Shown here: positions 1 to 8,098 of the stretch, one piece after another | Layout: each line of letters starts with the position of its first letter | Position numbering within the stretch: the stretch's first letter is position 1 | NCBI GenBank assembly: GCA_016617855.1 | Contig: JAECUM010000847.1 | Location: forward strand, 1-64,000 | Source of the DNA: Megalonaias nervosa | Lineage: Eukaryota; Mollusca; Bivalvia; Unionida; Unionidae | Direction: 5' to 3' | Length of the DNA: 64,000 nt | The notes under the pieces: model-generated | Databases searched by the model: none | The model's input: only the letters and a program-made list of their open reading frames with translations | Told to the model about the DNA's origin: nothing | Position numbers and translations under genes: made by a program

Positions 1-45
1 TATTTTTTATTTTTATTTTTACTGTTCTGTCTGCCAACTAAGCCG

Positions 46-867
46 TTAAAGTTTTTTTATCCAACAATAATGTCCCTGATAAAATAATAAATTTATCGTA
101 TTTTGTGTAGCATGTTCTGAGATATATCTCGGATAAACGTTTTCTCGCTCATCTAGTCCGAAAACATTTACTGAGATACTGTTTTGTTTTTCAAACTTTC
201 GTATATGATTTTCTGCTACTGGAAAAGTTAGTCCTAAAAAATTTAGTTCGTCTTTGCATGGCAAATACTTTTCAATTCTGCCGAGGTAATCACACTGAGG
301 ATGTTTTGCAGAAAGAATAGACCATTGAAAACATTTGTCATCATTGTTTTTGACATTTATGCAGCATTTTTTGTTTTTAATTTTTTGAGGGAGATCGACG
401 TACAAACTACCGCGAAGTACGTTATATTTTGCTGTGTGAAATAAAACTTCTTTTATCATTTCAAATTTCCAACCTGATCCTGATGAAGTAAATTCTTCTA
501 ATGTTTTGTTTATTTCTTGATGTATTTCATCGGCGACCATGGCAATGTTTGTTCCAGTTAATGTTTTTCTTGATTTTGCTGTTAAATATGGTTCTGAAAT
601 TTCGCTGTCAAAACTTTTTGTTTCAAAAATTACATCAAGTATATCATCAACTGCGTGTAACTTTGATAAAATCGTATGATATTGGACTATAAGTTTGATA
701 CTTTTATGAGCCGCAAGTTCTTCTGATATAACAGGTTGCAAAAGATGAAATAAATTTTTGGAGTTAAAATTTGCTAAAATATTTTGTTCATCAAATTTGT
801 AACTATTATCGTAACCAGAAAATGCTGAAGCAATTTTTTTCTGTTTTGATAATGTTCTTTTTAGCAA
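46..867 (-). pseudogene. N-terminal region of Polinton PolB-type protein, interrupted
   Basis: Open frame of 273 codons. The C-terminal half has the layout I associate with the region upstream of the polymerase domain in Polinton PolB proteins: a CFQWSILSAKHP segment (about residues 180-191), then GLTFPV, then a KFEKQNSISVNVFG stretch and finally HYCWIKKL. In relatives the last motif normally continues without interruption (W-I-K-x-L-S-R-L); here a TAA at 46-48 falls where the serine would be, and the next codons do read R-L. The frame then collapses before the window edge. No polymerase catalytic motif is in the window. It runs left, away from the HNH gene, from an AT-rich shared intergenic region. 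A separate small gene is the alternative; the motif order favours PolB. Confidence 0.6.
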
Positions 868-1030
868 TATCTCGCAATTTTAACATTATATATATATATA
901 GTAATATTTTATATTTAATTGAATTTTTTTTTTTAAGATTCCTAATTAGAGATATGAAAAACCTTATAGTATAAATTGAATTTTGTTTTTTAAGATTCCT
1001 AATTAGAGATATGAAAAACCTCATAGTATA
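868..1030. repeat. Divergent intergenic region with a 57-bp tandem duplication
   Basis: Region between the leftward PolB-type frame and the rightward HNH gene. From about 917 to 1030 a 57-bp unit occurs twice, head to tail, differing at a few bases (T-run length, one T/G, one T/C). The second copy ends directly at the HNH start codon, so each copy may carry the same promoter-proximal signals. An (AT)n run sits at about 888-900. No defined promoter motif was recognised. Confidence 0.75.
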
Positions 1031-1855
1031 ATGACAGAAATTTTGAGATATCTGAGATTGACAGCGGAAGAGCAAGAATTTTATCATGTGCACCCAAAGT
1101 ACAATTTATATGCAGCAAATATGTTAGGTTCTGTTATTAATATAGAATCTAAAAAATCTGTTGGCATATCAACACCAGCTGGTGTATTAATTTCAGTAAA
1201 AGGCGATAATACAGAAAGAATTAAAATGTTTAGAAAAGATTTTATTTATACTTTGTTTTGCAACGATATTCCAGAAGGACAACGAGTTTATCGAGTAAAT
1301 AGCGCAGTTGCTGATGATAATATTGAAAATTTATCATTACAAAATGAATTTCAACCTCATCCAGTATTTGATTTATACGAGACAAATGACAAGGGAATTA
1401 TTAGACATATAAGAACAAAAAAAGTTATTGGAAGTTTAAAAAGAAATGGATATCTTGGTGTTAATGTACGTGGAACAAAAACTAATTTTGTTCATTATCA
1501 ATATCATCGTTTTGTGTTTGAAACTTTTAACGGACTAATACCTAATGGTTTAGATGTTGATCATAAAAATGGTATTAAAACAGATAATCATTTGGAAAAC
1601 CTAGATTTAGTTACGCCAAAAGAAAACACAAGACGTGGAGCCGGTTTTGATGGTTCTAATTTTAAAAATCCAACCAGACAAATAATTTCAATAAATCTCG
1701 AAACTGGAGAAGAAATAAAATTTAACTCAATAGCATCTGCGGCAAAATATCATAAAATTGATCCACGTGCAATAAAATTTGTAGCTGATAATGTAACAAA
1801 ATCAGCAACGTCAATGTTGACATTTGATAGATTTAATTTTAAATACGATAACTAA
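1031..1855 (+). CDS. HNH homing-type endonuclease with NUMOD-like tail, two HNH-like modules
   Basis: Intact 274-codon frame starting at ATG 1031. Residues about 110-197 form an HNH_3-type nuclease: H159-R160, then VDHKNG (176-181), N186 and LENL (188-191). Residues 217-260 resemble a NUMOD1/IENR-type DNA-binding repeat (RQIISINLETGEEIKF, then SIASAAKY). Residues about 20-104 look like a second, degenerate copy of the same module: HPKYNLY, GSVINI, then IPEGQRVYRVN and NIENLSL align with HPVFDLY, GIIRHI, IPNGLDVDHKN and HLENLDL, but the catalytic histidines are gone. Such enzymes nick DNA and spread as homing elements in phages and large DNA viruses. It is uninterrupted while many neighbours are broken, and its 3' end overlaps the opposing small frame by 17 bp. 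Confidence 0.88.
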   Translation: MTEILRYLRLTAEEQEFYHVHPKYNLYAANMLGSVINIESKKSVGISTPAGVLISVKGDNTERIKMFRKDFIYTLFCNDIPEGQRVYRVNSAVADDNIENLSLQNEFQPHPVFDLYETNDKGIIRHIRTKKVIGSLKRNGYLGVNVRGTKTNFVHYQYHRFVFETFNGLIPNGLDVDHKNGIKTDNHLENLDLVTPKENTRRGAGFDGSNFKNPTRQIISINLETGEEIKFNSIASAAKYHKIDPRAIKFVADNVTKSATSMLTFDRFNFKYDN

Positions 1856-2098
1856 TGATATTTTCTATATCATTTCGAGTAAGACAATTATGACTAAATT
1901 CCATAACATCGTCGCGATTAAATCGTAATGTCATCATTTTATTTGTATCGAGTTTTATTTTGTCTGCTGCTGTTAATAAAAATTTGTCAGATTCGCCTAA
2001 TGTTATCATAACACCAACAAACAATTTCGAATTGCCTCAGCTGATTCTTTGTGATTTAATATATTAACTCTTTGATGATATTTTATTTCTCCGAACAT
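1839..2098 (-). pseudogene. Small unknown Polinton protein, apparently frameshifted
   Basis: Two minus-strand frames succeed each other: one from ATG 2098 reading into about 2025, and a second of 61 codons from 2024 to 1839. They are in different frames with no gap, which suggests one gene of about 85 residues with a single indel near 2025-2035. The second part contains an acidic/charged stretch (FNRDDVMEF). I do not recognise the family. It is tail-to-tail with the HNH gene and divergent from the gene starting at 2137. It could instead be chance open sequence in AT-rich DNA. Confidence 0.35.
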
Positions 2099-2136
2099 CT
2101 TATTATTTATTAATTAGATAAAAGATTATTATAATA

Positions 2137-2625
2137 ATGAACTTAATTGAGAGACTGGCTAAACTATATTCGGGAGATTTTGTTTCAGTTTCAAATTTTA
2201 CATTAGAAAATATTACTAATGACAGATTTGCTGGTTATACTGAAAATGATATTTTGCATAACTATGACGAAGAAGATGATGATGTTGTTGTTAGTAAAAA
2301 ACATTTAAGCAGACCAACAACTGGACGATATGATGTTAAGTACCATATTGCTAAAAAAATAATAAAATTTAATTTTACTGTTGCCGAGCATCAAATATTT
2401 TGGCAGCTTATAAAACCCTTTTTAAACGTAAAAATAACTGGACAACAAAGAAATATAAAATACGATTTTATTTTTGTTAAAATATTTAATTTAATGCCAG
2501 TCGATGGTGCAAGAAAATTACATTTAATTTCTTTATGTAAACCAGTAAAATGTAAATCAGTGCTAATAAAATACGAAGAAATTTATAATAATATTATTCA
2601 ATCGCAGTCGATTTCATCGACTTAG
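2137..2625 (+). CDS. Possible VLTF3-like late transcription factor
   Basis: Intact 162-codon frame from ATG 2137. Residues 43-54 are acidic (YDEEDDDVVVSK). The C-terminal half has a pattern reminiscent of the VLTF3-like (Pox_VLTF3) domain found in large DNA viruses and some Polintons: a helical segment ending in an aromatic-rich I-x-P-F-L, then R-N-x-x-Y-D-F-I-F-V-K-I-F-N-L, then LHLISLCKPVK. In that family this is the R-N-F-x-x-Y-x-x-x-x-Y-K-L core. The protein is shorter than usual and I see no zinc ligands, so the assignment is tentative. It converges on the integrase gene, whose 3' end overlaps it by about 32 bp. Confidence 0.35.
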   Translation: MNLIERLAKLYSGDFVSVSNFTLENITNDRFAGYTENDILHNYDEEDDDVVVSKKHLSRPTTGRYDVKYHIAKKIIKFNFTVAEHQIFWQLIKPFLNVKITGQQRNIKYDFIFVKIFNLMPVDGARKLHLISLCKPVKCKSVLIKYEEIYNNIIQSQSISST

Positions 2626-2839
2626 TTGGTACCCAGCTATTAAATTTATCGCTATATCCACGCCATTTGACTAAACTTTTGTTGCCGCGCTTTTTAATAA
2701 CTTTTTCAATAACAAATATATCTTGTTCTGTTTTCTGAAGTTCTTGCTCGTAAAAACTGCCAGTTACAGGCTCACCTAATAAATCTTTCAACGAGTATGT
2801 AACTGGTATTGTTAAAAGTACTTTATCAACAACAAACAC
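2594..2839 (-). pseudogene. Chromodomain tail of the Polinton integrase
   Basis: The 81-codon frame holds a chromodomain in its C-terminal half: VIEKVIKKRGNKSLVKWRGY then a W in FNSWVP, giving the aromatic cage residues expected of chromodomains that bind modified histone tails. In Polinton and Ty3-type integrases such a domain follows the catalytic core and is thought to guide integration. It is out of frame with the integrase frame ending at 2864, so a frameshift separates them at about 2840-2863. The ATG of this fragment is not taken as a real start; it is the 3' end of the gene that begins at 3953. Confidence 0.8.
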
Positions 2840-3461
2840 TTCTTCATTCCAGTTATGAGTATATCAAATGTTTTTTTTGGTCAAAGAAATTCTAACTTTA
2901 TCACCAACTTTAAATTTATGTCTGCGGTACATATTTTCGTTTGCTAATATTGGATTTGCAATCGCGTCGTTTGGCGACATTTTACTTTTGCCTAGCGAAA
3001 GGGATCTGTGTTTCGTGTTATTGTACTCGTCAACAATTTTCTGTAAATTGTCAATATATTTATTCGTATTTTTAGCTGTCAAATACTTGTGGATTTTTTT
3101 TTTTTTTTTTGAGCGTGCGATTATATCTTTCAACGATGACGCTTTTTCCCCCATTTCCTGTAACATATTTTTTAATGTTATTTTGTTCTAAAAACTGTTC
3201 AAATTTTTAATTAAAAAATTCTGCTCCATGATCAGTCCAGATTCTATTTGGTTTTCTTTCTGTGTTAACAATAATTTGTTTCAGCGCATCAGTCATCGAT
3301 GTCCCTGTTTTATCTGAAACGGGTATACTAAACGCGTATTTGCTAAAAACATCTACAACATTAAAAAGATATCTGAGCTAGATTTGAGATATCAACTAAA
3401 TCTATCGCCCAGATATCATCAACGGCATTTGCGACAACTTTACGTCGCGGAAACTTTTTTT
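2840..3461 (-). pseudogene. Retroviral-type (DDE) integrase catalytic core, multiply frameshifted
   Basis: Reading the minus strand across frames shows the Polinton integrase order: a first Asp in an IWAIDLVDIS segment (near 3400), a second Asp in a V-D-V-F-S-K type segment (near 3350), a Glu in a D-H-G-A-E-F-F segment (near 3220), and then the uninterrupted 2864-3166 frame with VDEYNNTKHRSL and MSPNDA, typical of the end of the core. At least three frame changes occur, two beside homopolymers (A-run at 3455-3463; 17 T at 3094-3110 on the + strand, read as a lysine run). No HHCC zinc domain is seen upstream; instead the PLA2-like frame joins directly. The enzyme would insert element DNA into host chromosomes; this copy is not translatable as one protein. 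Confidence 0.85.
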
Positions 3462-3953
3462 TTAACGTCTGTGTAGCTCTAAGGCAAGATCATCATATAA
3501 TTCTTTTCCGAGACCTAATTTATATTTTGCTCCAATAAAACCCTGGACCAGCCTTCGGTCAACACTTTCTCGCATATTTACAGGTTTCATATCACGAAGT
3601 TCGTCTAACATCACTTTATCGCAGCTGTGTTTATTTTCTTCGTTGTCTGAAAGTTCAATATCTCTGTAGCAGATATCATGGCGCATTGCTATTGCATCAA
3701 CTTGATTGTAAGGCTCTTGTCCTGGCAGTGGATTATCGTTTTCGTCAAGTTGTTTTTCAAGAGGATTATAAGGTCCAGTATATTTATAACCTGGCAATGT
3801 CCAACCGCCTTTTGGTTTTGGCAATTTTCCAATAAATTTATGTATATCTATACCTGTTCCAATTATTTCTCTGTTTTTGCATTTCTGACAACATGCAACA
3901 ATTTTATTTTGCTCGAGACATAAATCTCTATCACAATCGCACTCGCATGTCAT
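3462..3953 (-). CDS. Parvovirus-type phospholipase A2-like domain, N-terminal part of the integrase gene
   Basis: 163 codons from ATG 3953. Residues 3-26 are Cys-rich (CECDCD, then CCQKCKN), possibly metal-binding. From about residue 49 comes a PLA2-like fold signature: GYKYTGPYNPL as calcium-loop type motif, NQVDAIAMRHDICYRD carrying the catalytic H-D pair (about residues 91-92), and HSCDKVMLDEL further on. The C-terminus ends DLALELHRR at the TAA, and the sequence just past it, one frame away, reads as the start of the integrase core. In related Polinton proteins I recall the equivalent E-L-H-K-P-I-K-K-K-F linker running straight from PLA2-like to integrase domain, so I infer one fused gene (2594-3953) broken by a 1-nt loss near 3465. 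In parvoviruses this domain breaches endosomal membrane; a role here is unknown. Confidence 0.75.
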   Translation of the reverse strand: MTCECDCDRDLCLEQNKIVACCQKCKNREIIGTGIDIHKFIGKLPKPKGGWTLPGYKYTGPYNPLEKQLDENDNPLPGQEPYNQVDAIAMRHDICYRDIELSDNEENKHSCDKVMLDELRDMKPVNMRESVDRRLVQGFIGAKYKLGLGKELYDDLALELHRR

Positions 3954-3994
3954 TATTTATTTTATAACTGACAAATTTTTCAGATAATATTGTT

Positions 3995-4184
3995 TCAGTC
4001 GTCTACTAAAATAATTTCTGGATAACCCGCTCCGGACAACTTTGTTTTTGGTAAAAACATACTTTTTCTTTTTCCACAGATTGCACAAATACTTTTCAGC
4101 ATTATTCTATTATTTTTTGTTTTTTTCTGTTTTTTCATCTTTATTTTCTGTTTTAGTTTTACACTTAAGACAATATGTTGACAT
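3995..4184 (-). pseudogene. Small zinc-ribbon protein (DUF5679-like), frameshifted
   Basis: From ATG 4184 the frame begins with a YCLKCKTKT segment (first CxxC), then lysine-rich sequence to a TAA at 4110. Immediately after, one base out of frame, comes a segment with CAICGKRKS (second CxxC) that runs on to a TGA at 3995. Together this is the arrangement of short two-CxxC zinc ribbons (about 55-60 residues) common in Polintons, adintoviruses and iridoviruses. The break falls in an A-rich run, so one indel is enough. It sits between the PLA2/integrase gene and the protease. Confidence 0.6.
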
Positions 4185-4248
4185 TGTATATCAGTGAGTT
4201 TAGATAAAATTTAATGCAATCTCATCATTAGCGTGAGAAGGTTGTTTG

Positions 4249-4659
4249 TCAAATTGCAAAATAAACTTTTAAAAAATCTGGATTTTCGGTCATCTGTTTA
4301 ATAAACATTACACAATAATATCCACAAGCGGAAGTTCCAACTGGTTGAATTTGATTAGACGAATAATTTATTATTTTCGCAAGAGACTTCGTCTCTGGAG
4401 ATTTTGTCTCTGGAATTCTACTCATGTATGTTTTTTTATTTCGTCACTTGGTGGAATTCCGAACGAGTCAAAATAATTGTTATCAAAAACAGCTATCCAA
4501 TGTGTACCAGATCCGTCATTAAAATCTTGTATATTTATAACGCATGAACCTGGAGATGCTAGCGATGGAATCGCTGTAAGTTCATCTTTAAACTCCACTA
4601 AAAGTTTTTACTTTTTTTAGTTTGTCAAGTATATCAAAATTATTTAACGCAGACTTCAT
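4249..4659 (-). pseudogene. Adenain-like cysteine protease (PRO), frameshifted twice
   Basis: ATG at 4659 overlaps the stop of the upstream gene (ATGA). Three frames follow one another: about 4659-4600, about 4600-4430, and 4425-4249. The second holds a G-T-H-W segment with the catalytic His and a YFDSFGIPP segment with the acidic residue. The third holds NQIQPVGTSACGYYCVMF, which supplies the Gln (oxyanion hole) and the nucleophile Cys before G-Y-Y. This order H, D/E, Q, C is that of adenovirus protease and Ulp1-type enzymes, which process minor capsid and core proteins. All catalytic positions are still present although the gene cannot be read in one frame. Neighbouring proteins carry GG-F sites that may be its substrates. 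Confidence 0.72.
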
Positions 4660-4889
4660 CTCCTTGTTCCTGGCAACATTAGTCCTCGTCCTACTCCTAA
4701 CAGATTTGGCAGTAAACTTCCCGCCAATCCTGCTAGTAACGGGGCTATTGTAATAAATCCACCTTTTCTCCTCGGTTGTGTCTTTGTTTTCATCGTCGTC
4801 TTTCTTTTCGTCGTTGTCTTTCTTTTTGCTGTTTTTCTTCTGGGCATTATATTTATCAGTCTCATAAAATTATTACCATCGACATTCAT
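4656..4889 (-). CDS. Small basic core-type protein with GGF site (pX/pVII-like)
   Basis: 77 codons; ATG 4889 overlaps the stop of the upstream gene by ATGA. Residues 16-42 are almost all Arg/Lys/Thr (MPRRKTAKRKTTTKRKTT), then KGGFITIAPLLAGLAGSLLP and a short Arg-rich end. A very basic half and a glycine/leucine-rich hydrophobic half is typical of adenovirus-like core or minor capsid precursors. The GGF at 43-45 resembles an adenain cleavage position. A downstream start at M15 is possible. No specific orthologue is recognised. Confidence 0.6.
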   Translation of the reverse strand: MNVDGNNFMRLINIMPRRKTAKRKTTTKRKTTMKTKTQPRRKGGFITIAPLLAGLAGSLLPNLLGVGRGLMLPGTRR

Positions 4890-5293
4890 GCGAAAATTTT
4901 CTTTATTCCATGACCTTCAACTGCCTTTTCCGTTGCGCCAGATACTGCTCCAGACGCTGCTGCTAATCCTAATGTAACTAACACTGGTAAAATTTTAGGT
5001 ATTAACGTTCTGACCATTACAGATAGTGCCGGACCGAAGAAACCACCCTCCACCGCAATGCGGTGGGCCATCGCAGTTATTTGTGCAGCACTTAAATTTA
5101 AAACAAAAGGTTTGCTTCGGTTATATTTATTTACTTGTTTTTTGGTTAACATTAATTTTGTTAAAGTACCCGAAACACCTTTGGTGTTAGGGTTGACCTT
5201 TAATGAAACCTGCCTCTTCTTTGCAACAGCAGCAGCTAATTTTTTAACTTGACCATCAGTTAAATATATTTCTTTTACAATATATTTTGTCAT
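4886..5293 (-). CDS. Minor virion-type protein with amphipathic C-terminus (pVI-like)
   Basis: 135 codons from ATG 5293. Residues 1-65 are polar and Lys-rich. Residues 66-82 form a likely helix (SAAQITAMAHRIAVE) followed by GGFFGPALS at 83-91. Residues 92-122 are hydrophobic and small-residue rich (TLIPKILPVLVTLGLAAAS). The layout, position next to the capsid gene and GG-F site fit the minor capsid proteins of Polintons and adintoviruses that are compared with adenovirus pVI, a membrane-active protein released by protease cleavage. The sequence itself gives no firm family match. It ends overlapping the next gene by 4 bases. Confidence 0.55.
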   Translation of the reverse strand: MTKYIVKEIYLTDGQVKKLAAAVAKKRQVSLKVNPNTKGVSGTLTKLMLTKKQVNKYNRSKPFVLNLSAAQITAMAHRIAVEGGFFGPALSVMVRTLIPKILPVLVTLGLAAASGAVSGATEKAVEGHGIKKIFA

Positions 5294-5312
5294 CTTATAT
5301 TAAAGTTACAGA

Positions 5313-6878
5313 TTAAATTTGGACTGACATTTTACCACCAACAGAGTCAATTGTAACAAATCTATCGCTTATTACTAACGCATACACATAAAATGGTACA
5401 GCTGGAGCTCCTCCTAGTGTCCAAGTACTTTCAATATCAGCTGTGCTGTCTACAGCTCGCTCGCTATGTTTACTAACATCAAAATAAAATATTGGATAAA
5501 GTGTACGAAATTCCTCTAATGATATCTGAGATCCATCTCCAGCATCTTGATATTTTTGCATTGAGTCGAGTAAATACATGTACGGTCTAGTAATGTTTTT
5601 ATTCTCATCATCTGCAAAATTGCATTCTATCGCTCGTTCTGGATATTGTTTTGAATTTATTATAGCATATATTCGTCTAACATTAGCGCTATCAAATATT
5701 CCATTATTTTGTTCCTGGTTGTTACGTCGAGCTTGTCTCTGAAATACAACAAATAATTGCCGTGGATTTTGTTCACTTGATGTTGTTGTAACTCGCCATG
5801 TGTAGTCGGTGGTATTTGGAAGTGCTGTTTGATATATTTTATGTTGCTGAAAATAAATTCTGTTTGTGTGTTTTTGCATCATATCATTTAATTCTGCCAT
5901 TTTAGTGATAGACGGAGTTATTTGTGGCATCCACAGTGCAAGTTTGTTTATGACAAATTATATTTCAGTTCCACCTAACCTAAACATGCAGTCGTTTTGT
6001 TCTGATCGATCTAAAATAAGAGTACATTTAACTCCACGAAATACTTTATTATAGTCCCTAAAAAATCCAAATACTGTGCTTGACGGTAACATCATTGTAA
6101 TTTGACGTGATTTTGCCGCAAGTGCCTTTCTCTTAGCATGACCTTCATTATAACGTGCACTTTTAAAACCTACTATATTGGCTTTAACTATAGCTAACAT
6201 TGCAGTTCCATCAGCTGCTGCTCCTGGTGGCGTTATACCAAGATTATTACAAACAGTAGTAAGTGAGACTCTTGTAGCGTCTGCATCAGCATTTGCAGCT
6301 GGTGCGGCTATACCAAAATTGGCAGCATTAGCGATAAGAAAATTTCTCACATTTACAGCACTTCCAGCTGCATCAGCTCCAGCTGCAACTGCTGTCCTTG
6401 GAATAAATTCTACAGATGCCGCATTTCCAATTCTGGTGTCTTTAAACCACGTCAAATTAGTTGCAGTTGATTTGGAGTAATCATCGGAAAACGAAATAGT
6501 ATTTAATATTGTACTTGCAACTTGTAAGTGATTTGAAATATCATCGACAGTTTGATTGGCCAGCTGATATCGAGCACCTTTAAATAAACACCAACCATTA
6601 TTTATAAGAGCTACTTCTGCGTTAGCTGCAATTTAGGCAGGTGGAACAGCTACTGTCATAATCTGGCCACGAACTTCCAACATTGCTTTATGAGGAAGTA
6701 GAAATACGTCCTCGTCTCGAGTATTAAATGTTCTGACGCCAGCCTTATTAGGTTCGTTAGAATTTTCATCGAGATATTCAACATATTCAAATTCTGTTAC
6801 TGTGTCGTCTGTGTCATAAATTTCTGCTAAATCGAGATAACTTTTTACAGACATTTTTTTATTTATTAGGTTATACAA
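5313..6878 (-). pseudogene. Polinton major capsid protein (double jelly-roll), two in-frame stops
   Basis: One minus-strand frame of about 521 codons, broken only by TAA at 6633-6635 and TAA at 5958-5960; all three segments are in the same frame, with no indel needed. The N-terminal segment (start M at 6878 or 6854) has the Polinton capsid opening with TFNTRDEDVFLLPHKAMLEVRGQ, the middle has RDYNKVFRGVKCTLILDR, and the C-terminal segment has LYPIFYFDVSKHSER and PFYVYALVISDRFV; this order is that of the adintovirus/Polinton hexon-like protein. Residues about 150-220 are unusually Ala/Asn/Asp rich, probably a surface loop. It builds the icosahedral shell. Each stop could come from a single base change, so loss of function looks recent, or the stops are errors. 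Confidence 0.85.
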
Positions 6879-6880
6879 AA

Positions 6881-7234
6881 TTATTGCGGTGTTGTTACTT
6901 TAGATATTAATTTTTGTATAATTTGTTCTCTTCGTGGTGATAAAAGTTTTTTTGTCGTTGTTATCATTGCGCGTTGAGTTTCTTTTGTTGGTGAGATTTC
7001 TGAAATAGCTTGTTTGATTGTCGGTATACCGCCTTTTATTTTATCAGCTATTTTTTGTCCAACAGCAGTTCCAGCTGCAGATGCAGCTCCAGTTGCAAAA
7101 GATTTTGATGCGTCAAGTGCAATTGGTGCAACTTTATGAGTTATTCCTGGAAAATTTTCTATAATTTTAGTAAATATATTTCCCAAAAATCCTCCTACTA
7201 TTTTTCTTCGATAAACTTTTTTTCTCTGTTTCAT
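6881..7234 (-). CDS. Basic minor virion-type protein with IVGGF cleavage-like site
   Basis: 117 codons, ATG 7234, stop 3 bases before the capsid start. The N-terminus is highly basic (MKQRKKVYRRK), followed by IVGGFLGNIF: I-V-G-G matches the adenain consensus (M/I/L)-x-G-G before the cut. Residues 36-70 are Ala/Gly rich with amphipathic helix character (SFATGAASAAGTAVGQKIAD), and the end is rich in Lys, Arg and Thr. Placement directly upstream of the capsid gene suggests a virion core or cement protein. I cannot assign a family with certainty. Confidence 0.55.
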   Translation of the reverse strand: MKQRKKVYRRKIVGGFLGNIFTKIIENFPGITHKVAPIALDASKSFATGAASAAGTAVGQKIADKIKGGIPTIKQAISEISPTKETQRAMITTTKKLLSPRREQIIQKLISKVTTPQ

Positions 7235-7280
7235 TATATCTGAGGTTGCATAATTTTATTGTTTTAGAAAAATATGTTTA

Positions 7281-8048
7281 CTATTGTTCTCGTAAGTGTA
7301 AATAATAAGTAACAACTTCATTATTAAGATCTAACTGTCTTCCAGACTGATCTGTCAATTGCATATTTACTTCTGTTATTTGATTTTCAACGTTTAACGG
7401 ATAATAAATAACCTGACGTGGACTAATTTGCATAAGAGATCCTGGTGGAACTTTTGGTGAAAAACTGTATATTGTTTGTCCTTTACTACCTAAGGCTGAG
7501 TAAGATCCAGATGCAATAGAGCAATTTACCAATATTGTGTTTACATCAGTTATATTTACTGGCAGTTGACCGTCATACGTTTCGGGATTATCACGATTAA
7601 GAGCAGGATATACATAATTATAAAATCCTATTAGTGACGCGATACTTGTTTGCGATACAAGACTAATTGTTATATCTTTTAATTTCATTCTAGCGCGTAA
7701 CGTATTATAATTTGGTGTAAGCTCAAAATTATCAGCTATACCTTTATTTTTTGTTATTAGTTCTTTTATTATTTTATTTAGATCAGTGACATTATAAGCT
7801 CCTTGTGGAATTTAATTGTTTTCCACGTGACAAATGGTGAAGTACGTATAGGAATAGTAAATGTTAAATGTAAATTCATCATTTACTCCAGTTTTTACAT
7901 TAGCGATAGCATGCCAGCAAGTACAGGAAATTAGTCCAATTTCATATTGTTTTTCACGATCTAGTTCTATTGGCGGAATATATTTTACTGCAAAATTTGC
8001 GCTATCTTTATCAGATTGGCTAGAATCTAGTAATAATGTTGCTGACAT
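7281..8048 (-). pseudogene. Penton-like minor capsid protein (single jelly-roll), frame-disrupted
   Basis: Two segments, 7812-8048 (78 codons) and 7281-7688 (135 codons), lie in the same frame with a TAA at 7812-7814. The first has FAVKYIPPIELDREKQYEIGL, the second has PPGSLMQISPRQVIYYPLN and ends QLDLNNEVVTYYLHL, both characteristic of the Polinton/adintovirus penton protein. Between about 7815 and 7860 the protein-like signal shifts to another frame and then returns, so two compensating indels plus the TAA best explain the break; sequence from 7811 to 7689 is again open in the main frame. Penton proteins occupy the fivefold vertices. Confidence 0.65.
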
Positions 8049-8098
8049 TTTTTTTTATATAAAATTGTTATATTAAATCATTACACAAATTTATAAAA

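Noticed and set aside
806..1093. 95-codon minus-strand frame
   Set aside because: It reads through the 57-bp tandem duplication and overlaps the start of the HNH gene; the repeated peptide is an artefact.
1839..1855. Toxin-antitoxin or defence island around the HNH gene
   Set aside because: The small frames nearby have no such motifs; the context is a eukaryotic viral element.
5958..6635. Programmed stop-codon readthrough in the capsid gene
   Set aside because: No structured element or readthrough context is visible, capsid genes of this group are not known to use it, and neighbouring genes are also damaged.
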